NCBI GenBank assembly: GCA_018398765.1
Contig: JAHBMJ010001650.1
Location: forward strand, 1 to 27,857
Source: Chromera velia
Taxonomy: Eukaryota; Sar; Chromeraceae
DNA: 27,857 nt
Reading direction: 5' to 3'
Shown: positions 1-11,200 of the stretch, in pieces
Layout of the letters: every line of letters begins with the position of its first letter
How positions within the stretch are numbered: the stretch's first letter is position 1
Made by a program: the position numbers and the translations under genes
The notes under the pieces: model-generated
Databases searched by the model: none
The model's input: the letters and a program-made list of their open reading frames with translations, nothing else
What the model was told of the DNA's origin: nothing

Positions 1-52
1 CCCCCCCCCCCCCCTCTCTCTCGCTCTCTCTCCCTCCCTCCCTCCCCCCCTC
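1..52. repeat. C-run and CT-rich low-complexity tract
   Basis: The window opens with a run of 14 C followed by CT and CCCT units. It lies upstream of the first recognisable LRR exon, so it is probably inside an intron of that gene, which begins before the window. Confidence 0.85.
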
Positions 53-124
53 CACAATTGATTCTGTTTCTGGGCTTGGCCTTGCTTTGTCTCCTCCTAT
101 GTTAAGGTCGAATTCTTTGAGCAG

Positions 125-3100
125 AGGGGAAGCGCTGGATAAAAAGGCCCTGAAGACTGGTAGTGTCAGAATGGGCGTTTGTTGTGGAACCCCTCGCTTC
201 ATTGTCTTTCTCTACGTCTGAATCATTCAGATCTTGCACACGTCTTTTTCTTTCTGTGGGAGCAGACTCTATCCCATGCAGTAGACCGATTTGACGTAGA
301 TCGAGCAATGGGGGTTAAACCCGTCTTGGTGATTAGACTGACTGTGAGTGTTATTGTCGTCTACTCGGGTGTGCAGACTCTTCCGCAGTGAAAGGACGAG
401 CGCTCCCCCTCTTCCTCCGCTTTCTGGAACGAGTTCAGGCAGCAAGAAAGACGGAAGGGCGGGCACCTCGGCTGAAGAGCTTCACGTTTGCAGGTGAGGC
501 AAAAGGTCGGGCACTCAGAGGTGGCTGTTTCAGGTGTCGTTCGACCGATTGTCTGCCTCCTCTGCAGTAACAACGGCAGGCATCCAAGGAAGCATGAGAA
601 GGGAAGAGAAGGACCCGTTTGTGTAGATTGACTTTGAATCCTCTCCATGAAAGCCGGGAAGAGAACAAGGGGATCATTGGTTTCAAAGGAATGCAACTAG
701 GTTTGCACACAGAATGTTTGTGCACTCCTATGACTGACCGAGGTATGCATGTTTTATTTCGGCAATTCTTCCTTCCACCAAATTTACAGCTAGGCCCCTT
801 TCTGGCTTCCTTGCTCGATAGTTTTTCTTTTTGATGGATGGTGCTGGACCTTTTGTTTTTCTGTTGTGCGACCTGTTTATCTCCCGATGCTCTCTCTGTC
901 TGCATCACTTCTTCCAACGACCTCTCGACGATTCCACCCACCAACGAATGGATCGAATCGGTGGATTTTTCTTGCAGAGTCCTCGATCGGGCCTGAAGAA
1001 GCGTTGAAGATACTTCCACTGCTGCTCCCTAATTTGGAATTCCTCTCCATGAAGGGTATGGCGGTCGCTTGGTCGGGTGTCCGGATCAGTTTCGAGAAAG
1101 ACTGATTGTCTGCTCATGTGGAAACAGGCAGACGGAAAGAAATGCAATAGGGTGGCAGTCAGGCAGGCAGATGGATGGGCGACAAAAGGAAGAATGCATG
1201 GAAGTAAGGTTCGAACATTCCATGGGCCTGTTAGTCCATTCTTCTTTCCATGTCCATCTCTCTTTTTATCGCCCACGGCCCTTCTTCATGATGTGCACCG
1301 TTTGGAGGTTCGTATGACACGGCGAAGCCTGTCTGTTGCCATTGTCCCTTGTTTGTCCTTCCTCAGAATTACACTTCTGATTGTTCCCTTCCCCCTCCCT
1401 CGGACTTTTTTACGGCATGCAGGCAATCCTCTGGGCACAGGGGGGATTCGAGCACTGGCGGAGGGGATCCGAGGGGGAAAGGCGGACTCCTTGCTGACTC
1501 TTGATCTCGAGAAGACAAACCTTTTCAAAGCGGGGTGGTATATTCTCTGTGAGTCTATAAAGGGCATGTCTCTCCGACTGGAGACTCTGAACCTGTCACA
1601 CAACGCAATTTCGCCGCATGATACGTTGAGTACAAGAGTGTGGCCCCATGGGCAGGAGGAGATGAGCAGCCTGTGTTCGATCTTGTGTCAGGATTCTCTA
1701 CCGCGTCTCCGCGTGCTTTTGCTGCGAGAGTGCTGCCTCTGGAGCGGGTTGATCAAGCCGCTCGCAGAGTCTATGGGAATGGGGGGGTTACCCAATTTGG
1801 AGGTGCTTGACTTGGGGAGGAACCCCTGCCCCGGTGGGATTTTGAGTTATTTGGGGAGGGCTCTCCGCAAAGATGCAGTTCCCCAACTGAAAGAGCTCAT
1901 TTTGTCAAAGGAGCCCAAAACGTTAGCGCAGTCAAGCAGAGAGGAAATAAGTGAGTTCATCTGTGCTCTGAGAGATCCAGAGTGCCCCCCTCATCTTCAA
2001 GTGAGGGGTCTGCGTCTGAACGGACGGAGTATGGGAGAGGAGGGGGTGCGTGCAGTGGGGGCAGGCAAATGCCCATGTGTCCGCGGTCTGTGCCTGGATC
2101 TTTCAACCGACCAACTGATTGCGTTTTTGGAGGAAGTTCTTGGTGCAGGGGGGGGGTGCACTTTTGAGGAGCTTGAATTGGAGCTCAAATTTCAGGAAAA
2201 TGAAAGTCAAGCACTCAGGTTGTTTGGGGAGGGTATTCAAAAGGGGCATTTCGACTGCCTGCATAAGTTGCGGCTTATCGGCTGCTGGGGGTACGACGAA
2301 GGGGGGGACATTGTGGAGGGGAAAGCCGCGTTCTTCCCGTCCCTCCGTCACGCCAGATTCCCCCTGCTGACTGAAATCACAATGCAAGGCATGGTTGTGA
2401 CAGATACAGAATTGACGTTGTTTGCTGAGGCAGTCAGAGTCGGGAATTTGTCAGCACTTCGGCTCTTTGATGTGAGAGAGGAACGCAGTATAGGTCAGGG
2501 AGACAAATTTGGTCAAGCCGGGATGGAGGCCTTGATGAGTGCCGTCATAGAGAGTGAGGAAGGGCTGCCGCATCTTGAGTGTCTTCGTTTGGGGTGTGGC
2601 TCGAGGGCAGGGGAGGGGGCGGGGGCATTGGGGACAGCCCTTGTGTCTGGAAAGTTGGCCGGACTTTCGCGCGTTTTTTTGTCTGCATCCAATTTGACTG
2701 ATGAGGCCCTCAGGAGTCTCGGGGATGCGGTAAGGGGTTGGGGGCTTGCTGGTGTCTCTGTTCTCGACATCAGTGGGAACGGGGGTGTCAGTCGGGAAGC
2801 ATGCGGGGATTTTATGAGATCGATTGCTGAAAGTGAGATCGGACTGCCAAAGCTGAGGTTTCTAGGCATTCAATCTATCGATGTGTGCGGTGGGCCTGTG
2901 TCACTCACCCTCGCTTCCGGTAAGCTGCCATCTTTGGAGCATTTCTGGTACGATTCGTGGTGCATGTCTCCCTTCGAGTTTCGGCTTTATGATTCGGGGG
3001 TGGGGGACCTGGGAGACGCGGTGAGAAGAGGGAACTTTCCTCCTCATCTGAAAAAAATAGGCTTCAGACTCAAACAAGTCGGTACAAACGTAGACAGTCT

Positions 3101-3593
3101 ATTTAGAGCGATTGCAGAAAGCGAGACAGGTCTTCCGTCGTGTGTGCGTGCTCTCATTTTGTCTGGTGGTCAGTTCAGCGATGAAGCACTTGCCCTCCTT
3201 TCCGCAAATGGGGGAGGGGCGTCTGTAAGGAAGCTCTCGCACTTGTGGTCTCTTGACCTGTCTTACTGCAGTGTTGATGATGGTATGCTGAGAAGGTTGG
3301 GGGAGGTGTTCTCTGCGTATGAATGTAAAGAACTCTCGCGCATCTGCCTCCAAGGCAACCGAATCAGCATTGAAGGGCTGAAGGCGTTTTTTGATGCTTT
3401 GTCTCCTGAGTCAGTGCCAAAGCTCCACAGTCTTGATCTGAAAAAGCAAAAGGGAGTTGGGGGAGAAAAGCTTGGGAAGGAGGAACAGGAAATCTTTGAG
3501 TCTTCCGCTGAATCTCTGCTTTGTGAAGCTGTAAATGCAGGGAAGCTGCGGAGAATCATATCACTGTGGCGTTGGTTAGCTTGGTTCGAATGA
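125..3593 (+). CDS. Leucine-rich-repeat protein, 3' part of gene (multi-exon, 5' end outside window)
   Basis: Exons 389-493, 978-1055 and 1423-3593 join in frame; each junction is phase 1. A small exon 125-159 also joins in phase but is less certain. Introns start GTAGTG, GTGAGG and GTATGG and end CAG. The product (about 790 residues here) is made of ribonuclease-inhibitor-like LRRs, with LxxLxLxxN cores such as LETLNLSHNAIS, LEVLDLGRNPC and LWSLDLSYCSVDD, and helical linkers such as EALRSLGDAV. The join across 1055/1423 rebuilds a clean repeat (MKG then NPLGTGGIRALAEG), which supports the splice model. An apparent single reading frame from 1077 is misleading, because 1077-1422 is intron that happens to stay open. 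LRRs of this kind usually bind proteins; no catalytic or membrane segment is visible. The stop at 3591 follows a Trp-rich tail. The real start codon lies upstream of position 1. Confidence 0.82.
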
Positions 3594-4918
3594 ATCAAGT
3601 GAGTGCGTTCTTGGGCCGCTTTTGTGGGAGACGGGGGTTTGCTGGCTACATGCAGGGTAGGGGCTGTGGATGTCTCTCTAGCTATAATAGTCAAAAGAAT
3701 TCACTCAAATATAGATGTACTGTGCAACATAATTTGATTACAGACACCATTAAGTGGTAAGTACAAAAAAAAAGAGCATTTACCCCATTTAGTTTTTTTT
3801 TCTTTTTTTTTGTTTATAAATGTATTTAAGCTGATAAAAAAAATGAAAGTCAGCATTTATTTGATTCAGGACTGGACGATATAGATTAAAGGCCGTTCTC
3901 ACGGTAAAACTTTCGGTCAGTAGGAGAGTCAGTCACACGCTAGGTCAGTAAGGTCACACGTCAAGTCTCCCGAAAAAACCTCGGCCCATAAATTCCGAAA
4001 TTAAGCTTACCGTAGTGTACCGTAGGGCTCCGCCCTTCTTCCCTTCCGTAAGGTGCTCCCCGCCTTGCCTTCCGCCCAGATTTGCATCCCTCAGTATGTA
4101 TCGATAAGTTTTTTTTTTTATAAGTTGCTCTTGTGCATTGCATGGAGAATTACATGGAGTCAAGGAGCCGAATAGAACCTTTTTCTTTATTATTAAATCA
4201 TATTAAATGCATTATAAATGCATTTGGTTCAGTCTAGAAGTTAGATCGATCGAGCTAAAATTGCTTACATCTAACCTAGGCCGTGCACTAGATAAAAAAA
4301 TAAAAAAAAAAAGCTATAAAAACTTTTTTTTTAATCTTTTTTTTTAATTATTTATCACCCCCTTAACTAGATAAACAACTGTTATTTAGATGACTTCCCT
4401 GAACCTAACTACCATAATGGAGATTCTAGGAAATTGAAAGTCTCTTCCAACAGCTGAGATCCTATGTTGTCTGTGCACAAATGTGTCGGTAGGAGCACAC
4501 GGTCAATCTACCATAATCCAGTACAATCCAACAGGCTGCTGTCTGATTCAATTAGAATTTATCGAATACATGCTAATTACACGACATACAAAAAACGCAT
4601 GCATGCAAAAAACCATCGGAGACTGACGCTTCGCATACATGCCGAGCTAAACATTAATAGCTCGAAATCAGCATGTCAGTTAATCGCAGTATTACGTCGA
4701 TCCTTGCAAGCCGATGGATAGACCGTAGGCATGATTAGAGAACACACGTAGTGTTCCGCGCGCGACGCCCCTCCGTATCTATACCGCTGTCTTTTGTCTA
4801 TCGCTGACGGTTCTCAGGTGCACTTGCGGAAGCAAACGACAACAAAAGGCCGTAACGTTGAAAATCAGTTATATGTAGATTATTTTAGAATAAAATAAAG
4901 AAAGGACAAACGCGCCTT
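3594..4918. other. Intergenic, AT-rich, no gene seen
   Basis: After the LRR stop there is an AT-rich stretch with T and A runs (about 3770-3850 and 4290-4350). Short open frames here are unremarkable and lack splice support. The region 4740-4780 is locally GC-rich. No RNA gene, LTR or coding exon could be supported. Confidence 0.6.
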
Positions 4919-6228
4919 TCAAAGAGAACGAAGACCATCATCACCAGTCCGACGGACTGCAGACATGAACAAATCAAGCAAAAACGAAACAGGCCATCTC
5001 AAAATATACAACTCTAAAAATAAAAAAGTAAGTTCGTCAACCAGGATAACCGCAGGTGCATTACAAGAAAGAAGTGTCCGGATAAGATGAGAGGATATTA
5101 GGCCCTTTTTGGCCGAAACAGAAGGAACACAGGAGAAAGCATGCATCAGACGCACTCTACGAAGTGAACGTAGGTTAGGAAAAGACGACTATCCTCCAGA
5201 AATGGGCAACAGAGAAAAAGCAACCAAATTACGAAAGAAATTAAAAAGAACATCACGGTTAGGATTAACAGCAGCAAAAAGCAAAATCAAAGGAGATTCC
5301 AGTAAAGAGAAAAGACGCAGACCAAGCACCGTAGATCCCTTCTGACGCTCTAAAACGCATGCAGGACTGTAGAAGTCTTCCTCAAGTAAGTTTTCTATTA
5401 TGGAGTCATCCGGCACATCACTTATACCACAGTTAGACTTAAAAACAATCGTTCTATCGTCCATGTATCTCCTTGCCATCCATTTCTCCCCCCCCCATGA
5501 AGGCTTCGATCTTATCAATGCAACAGAGTACTCTTTCCACGCGGCAAAAAATCGGGCCCTACCAGGAGAGCATGGACTCCCTTGAGGAAAACCTTCATGC
5601 TGTCTGACCATCTTCCCTCGAACTCGAATTACATTCGAAACAAAATCAAGATTAATTATATGAGCCAGCATATCAAGAGGGCAAGAAAGTGCATTCGTAT
5701 AATTGCAGTGGGAGGATTAAAAAGCAATAGGTTTTAAGTAACGTCTCCGAGAATACCACTTCTCACCCGCTTCTCACCCGCCTGCCTCTCACCCGTCTCT
5801 CACCCGCCTTCTCACCCGTTTTAAGTAACGTCTCCCCTCTCACCCGCCTCCTTAATATAAAAAGACTTACGGGTCGGCAACACAACAAAGCGATATCTAG
5901 AGGAAGAATGAATGAAATGAACAAAGTCATTCAAATAAGAAAGGAAATCAGCTCTGGGTAGAGAGGGAAAAAATGCTTTGATGTCGTCCACCAGCAGACC
6001 AAGTCCACCCCGAGGCCAATACGAATTAGAAGAAACACAAGAGCCACGATCTGCAAGTCTCCCAAACCCTGAATTAAAGATCCCAACCTTATCCTGAAAA
6101 GCAAAGACAGAGTCAAAGTCACAATGTGGCGAAAAGTAAGAAAGACAACCATTCAAAGCCTTGCAAAGGAAAGAGAAAATCTCACGTCTGGCGTATCTCT
6201 TATAAGATATCGCGGTCGGGACAGTCTT
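4919..6228 (-). pseudogene. Decayed reverse transcriptase (retroelement, family unassigned)
   Basis: On the minus strand a frame open from 6228 to 5821 and a second frame from about 5717 to 4919 together cover an RT domain. The first carries the catalytic motif A region (LVDDIKAFFPSLPR, near 5970-5995). The second carries the substrate-binding motif (GFPQGSPCSP, near 5565-5595) and the catalytic box RRYMDD (near 5455-5475). A thumb-like C-terminal part follows after a single in-frame TAG at 5191-5189. Between the halves lies a repeat insertion (5731-5835) that brings stops. Motif A is not of the Ty3/gypsy type and is closer in style to the D(I/V)xxxFxxLP form of Penelope-like and related algal RTs, but I cannot assign a clade. 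No GIY-YIG or other endonuclease was seen. It is non-functional as it stands. Confidence 0.75.
5731..5835. repeat. 18-bp direct repeat flanking a TCTCACCCG array inside the RT
   Basis: The 18-mer gttttaagtaacgtctcc occurs at 5731-5748 and again at 5818-5835. Between and just after the copies are at least six irregular units of tctcacccg. The block sits exactly where the RT reading frame is broken and introduces stop codons. Confidence 0.9.
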
Positions 6229-7110
6229 TTATACCATGACCTACGTGCAATGTCCTACAGAGAAAACACGCGTAGAACTCCCTAAGGATCTTTTTCTCTT
6301 TGTCAGTCAAGGGTGGCAGCTTCGGATGGTGTGCTCTCTGCTTCTGTTCGTCTGCCCCAGTGCACCGATGTCCATAGGTGCTAGACCAGTGGGATCATAT
6401 GACATATGACCTCCACCAACGGTCATAGGGGGTGCTTCTCTTGAGGGAAGTGTTTTGAGATGGGTTACTGCTGCAGCAAACGAAACAGATAGGTGAGGAA
6501 CGATCGAGAGTGCTTCAAATGCTGCTCCTACTGCTACCTTGAGGTTTGCGGGTTTCTTTCTCTTCACCTCCCTCTGGACGTCTTTGGGAAGACCCTTCTC
6601 ATACTGGTATACTTTATCACTCATGCTCATGTCAGGGATGAAGACCATCTTGGAGATGAAGTTGCTCGTGTATGTCTTAAGATCTGTACCCGACACTCCC
6701 GCACGCTTCATCCTATTTAGTTCATCCCGGTGATCATCACGGGTCCTTCTATCCTGAAAATATGTCAGCAGGACAGTTTGGAGCTCCAACTACGTCACAG
6801 GCGTGTGTGCATTCTTTTCTGTGAGCTTCACAGCTTTCACTGCATCGCCTTTGAGGTGGTTATCGGCTGTAGTGAGCAGCTGCGCATCGGTCATGTCATG
6901 GAAGTCGCAGTACTTCTCACACACCCAGACCTAATCTTCAAATTCCTCAACTGTTCCAGCATAATTGTAAATTGGTTTAATCGCCTTCGCAAAAGCACTG
7001 GAAGAAGTAGAATGCAAGTGCCCGAAGATCGCTTTCAGCTTAGCAATTTCTGTAGCCTGAGCTTGGTACAAGGCTTTCAACTCTTCGAATTCTCTGGTGA
7101 AACTTTCCAT
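6200..7110 (-). pseudogene. LTR-retrotransposon gag with zinc knuckle, broken
   Basis: The minus-strand frame starts at an ATG (7110-7108) with an N-terminal coiled-coil-like stretch, then a Ty3/gypsy-style gag core. The core shows LKTYTSNFISKMVFIPDMS, DKVYQYEKGLPKDVQREV and a PMDIGAL motif near the C-terminus. Two TAG codons (6933-6931 and 6792-6790) interrupt it. A one-base shift in a G-run near 6350 moves the C-terminal part to another frame. In that second frame a zinc knuckle C-x2-C-x6-H-x4-C is readable at 6268-6221, ending at TAA 6200. Gag packages element RNA in virus-like particles, and the knuckle binds nucleic acid. The protease-RT-integrase expected downstream is absent: an unrelated RT follows directly. 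No LTR or primer-binding site was found. Confidence 0.78.
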
Positions 7111-8248
7111 CCTGACAGAGCAAATTTGGTGGTAACGAGGCTCCTGCTATCACGTCTAGCGTAGTGGCTAGCTATACGTTAGCAGACGAGGGCTCATCGA
7201 GACAGAGACAGTTAGTCAGATGGAAGGTTTGTCATGCTATGCGTTTGTTATTATTCCCTCATTCATTCTGTTTCTGTTAGTCTGACTCTTATGCAACAGA
7301 AACGTGACTGTTGATTCATGTGGCTAAATCATATGTATACAATGATATGTGCGCTTATTTCGATCGCAGCCCCGGAACGACACACACGCGGGCCAGTTCC
7401 ATCATGCACAATCGATACGCAAAGGCGGGGCGCTCGCTGATGCTCGCACCACCTCCAACATACACGTCACATAACGACTACCCCTAACTTGTGGGCCCTA
7501 AGGTAATTTCGTTTTCTAAGCTATTTATACATGCAAAGTATTATAGAGTATTTAAGAGTATTACGCAGACTATGTCCGATCATCTGGCATGACATCCGTG
7601 TAAACATTAGTATGTATCAGTATGTATGACCTCTTCAGAGGCTCCTGAGCCGCCCCTTTGCAGGTAAAGTTTCAATTCAAAATAATTTTTATTGCTAGTT
7701 TTATTAGTACATTGTATACAAGTAAAATAGCTACAAATATTATGCAATGGGGTCTTTTTTTTTCAAACTTATTAAAGTGTCACAGCATCATCGGTGGCAT
7801 GCCTGATGCAAAACCCACATTTTTTTAAAAGTTCTTTTATAGCTTTAAAACTACTTAATTTTGCCTTTCATTTTTTTGCCAGTGGGCTTGCCTCTTTTTT
7901 GTATGATTTGCATAACTCGGATGACAAACAAACGTTGCATGTCCTGGTGCAAGTTTTTTAGAGCCAAAGTAGTAGCTCACCCGTGTTAACTGTCTCAATT
8001 CATTTTATTTTGGTTAATCAAATTCAACTTGCAAGTTAAGTAAAAGTTGAACTCATTAAAATGATTTTTTGAATTTTAAGATTTGAAACACTACAGTTTT
8101 TGACAAGTTCAATGTGTGGTTTAAAAAAACTTTAATAGTTAAAGTGAATTAAATAATTGATGTACAGTATTCATTTGATTGAAGAACGATTTTTCACGAG
8201 TAACAGGATTGAAAATATATTTCAGCATTTTTAAAAGATTGCACTTCA
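7111..8248. other. Intergenic, AT-rich, no gene seen
   Basis: Only 7111-7200 could be the leader of the gag remnant, and no LTR boundary is visible. From about 7660 the sequence is very AT-rich, with long T and A runs and no coding frame worth reporting. The right end is the 3' flank of the minus-strand gene that stops at 8249. Confidence 0.6.
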
Positions 8249-11200
8249 TCACGCGACTTCCGTGTGTGCCTTCAAGTTCAGTTTAGCTTGCGTTCCTGGT
8301 AGTACTGCAGTGTGAGGGCTTGCGGCCGGATCTGCGTCGTATGTAAAGTTTCTGGCACCAGATTGTTGCACTCCTCCGTAAGCCTTGCTGGAAAGAGGAT
8401 ACTGAGCAAGATAGGGGGTACCAGGGTAGAAGAGGACCTCTTTGCACAACCCGTGAGCGGAAAGCGGTGCTGCAGAAGGTGGCACGATAGGACGATGATC
8501 CGAAAGGCCGGGGGGAAGTTTGGGTCGAAGGTAAGTCTTCTTTTCCCCCTTGTCCAGCAGAGCTCGTTGCTTTGGAAGCAGACGACATACGAGATCCTCC
8601 ACTCTGTCGGCAGAGGCGGCCTGCAACCAAAATACATGCATTGACGCATGGAAAAGGTGGAAAAGCGCAATGTAGGAAAGACCTGCCAACAGACAAAATC
8701 TGTGGAGGAATGACGTGAAGGGAAACAGAGGTGCATGGAAGCGCTTGCACTAAGCGAGTCTGCAAAGACGGCGATGCTTTAGTATTGTTCCAAAAAACCT
8801 GGAGCACTCGCAGTACACACAGTGCCTTCCCACAGGAGCGAACAGTTTGACTCAAGAAGAAAAACGTCCAGCTTTTCGGCAAGTAGCTCACAGTTTCTCT
8901 GACTGAGTATTTTTTCTTGTCCTTTGCCACCCCCACCCTCACTCCCACCCCTCTCTTTCTTTCTCTCTCCATCTCCCTCCATCTCCCTCTCTCTCCCTCT
9001 CCCTCTCCCTCTCTCTCTCTCTCTCACCGTCTCTCTCTCATCCTTGTCACCGACCTCTCGCAAGCCGGCTTTGAGGAAATCCCTGTGACTCAGCAGAGCA
9101 GCTGCCCTCATTCTCAGTGTCCTCTTGTCTGCCTTCTCCAAGTCGAACAGCAGGCCTTCTTCCAGATTCAGCAAAGGAGATTCCTGCCTCTTCTCTCCCT
9201 CGATCTCCTGAACATACGAGAGAAATGAAGAGGAAAAAATGACATGAGACAGAGAGAAGAAAAGAAGGTCGCAGGTGGAAGGAACAGGCAAAATACATGC
9301 AGGTGTTGCAGTGAAGAAAGACAAGGCGCCCAGAAACACATCAACAAAACTCTCTGTTTGAAGAGAGAGCGGCGAGACCAGAGAGCAATCAGAACTACAA
9401 GACTGTACATCAAAAAGTAAAGAAGACTGCGGAGACATCACCAGGGTGAAGGAACTTGCTTGTGCTTCTTCTTCTGTCCTAAAGCCGGAGGGAGCTGTCA
9501 AGGACAGAACATCCAGATCCAAATTTATGCGTTCATTAGAATCCTTTAGTCTATCTACCTATCTGGACACATGCATGCTCACCGTCAATGATCTGGCGGT
9601 TAGTGGTGTCCTCTTCTCCTTTTCCTTCTCTGCCTCCTGGCGTCTCCGTTCGAGAAACGCCTCCACAGCCCGAGTGCGCAATTGGAAGATCGGCGCCATA
9701 GAGGAGACCCCGGTGGCCCCCAGTCTGGAGGGCTCAAAGAGGAGGTCTGGCAGTGGAGCGAAGGTGGGGGGGATCGTGTGCCTGAACGAACGAACGAACG
9801 AACAGACGATTGTATGCAGGGGAGCAGACAGAAAGGGAATGAGACGGCATGCAGGGCACGAAAGTTCATTCGAATACCGATTGATTGATTGATTGATTGG
9901 CATATGAGAGGAGACTTTGGCTGGAGTGACCGGAAACTGGGTTGATGATTCATGGGTGGGTACTAGCCTGTTTTCCTTTTTCTTTCGTACCAAGAATGAA
10001 AGACTCGTTGTGTTGCCTCTTCGTCTTTCTGTAAGAGAGATGAAGTTGGAGATGGAGATGAAGCATCAGAGCAGGACCAGGAAAGAGACGGACAACAAAA
10101 GATAGGCAGGGCAGGGCAATAGCACGAACACGTGAGGAACGAAGCGGCCAGCGTGGACTGCAGTGATCAGACAAAAAAAAAGATGGCCGGATGAGCAAAA
10201 CAACCATGCAGACGAAGCCGAATTCAGCGACAGACCTCGAGACTGAGTGCACAGGTAGGACAGAGAAGACCTGAGATGGCCGAACGTTGAAAGTTTTGAT
10301 GTTCAGAAGAGCTGCAAAGAAAAAAGCAGAGAAGAATCAGAAAGACGGAGGCAGACAGACAAGGCAGAGCAGGCGAAGAGGCTGCTAGGGGCGTGCATGA
10401 TGACAGAAGGACGGGAGGGCCAAAGGAATGAGAAGGTGGACGCAGCAGAGAAAGGTCGAGAGAGAGAGGAGAATCGGAAGAGACAATGCAAGAATGGATG
10501 GGGAAAAAGAATGGAAGACGGCGGACACGTCTGATGTCACTTTGAATATCAGTAAAGTGAAGCTGAATGCAACTGCCAGAACGAAGAGCAGGAACAGACG
10601 TCCATTCTTATGCTTGCAAAAAACCAAATATGTGAATAATCGGCCATGATCCAACCCGACTGACTGACGTATCAACTGCCGCACATGGTCTTGCATTTCC
10701 TTCAATGCCAATTTTCGGGGGTCAGTGCCTCCGTCGGCTCGGGAAAGTTTGAGGTTCTCCGGCGTGGCATAGCTCGGAAGAGGAATTCCGTGTGCTGAGT
10801 AGAACTGAGGTCCCCATATGCCCCCCTTCTGTTGGAGGTCTTTCTTGAGATCAATGCACATCGCAGCGTCTCTCCTCTTCTCATGGATAGTCTGACGGAC
10901 TTCATCTGAAACTTCCACGGCGCTCAAAATCAAGCAAGGGTCCAGGAAGGGGAAGGCTGGAGGAGGGTGGAGGAAAGGGGGAAGTTTGGAGGGTCCTGCT
11001 AGGCCATCAAGGAAGAAGCTGGAGGGTTTTGGAGAGGTCACACACCAGATTACCTCCTTGGGAAGTCGATCGGCTGCAGGCACACACAGAGAGAGGGATC
11101 AATCAACAATGAGCAGACAATCATGGGATTCAGAAGGGAAAGAGAAAGAAGCAAACAGTCCCAAATACAGACAACAGTGTGTAGAAAGTCTGGTAGCGGA

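Noticed and set aside
435-1019. 194-residue minus-strand open frame
   Set aside because: It lies antisense to LRR exons 389-493 and 978-1055 and their intron; no domain and Cys/Ser/Arg-rich shadow composition.
5400-5585. Plus-strand open frame over the RT
   Set aside because: Shadow of the minus-strand RT motifs (YMDD and QGSPCSP).
5749-5860. Possible CRISPR-like array of tctcacccg
   Set aside because: Units are too short and irregular, spacers are absent and the context is eukaryotic.
6730-7164. 144-residue plus-strand open frame
   Set aside because: It is antisense to the gag remnant; the minus strand carries the recognisable gag core.
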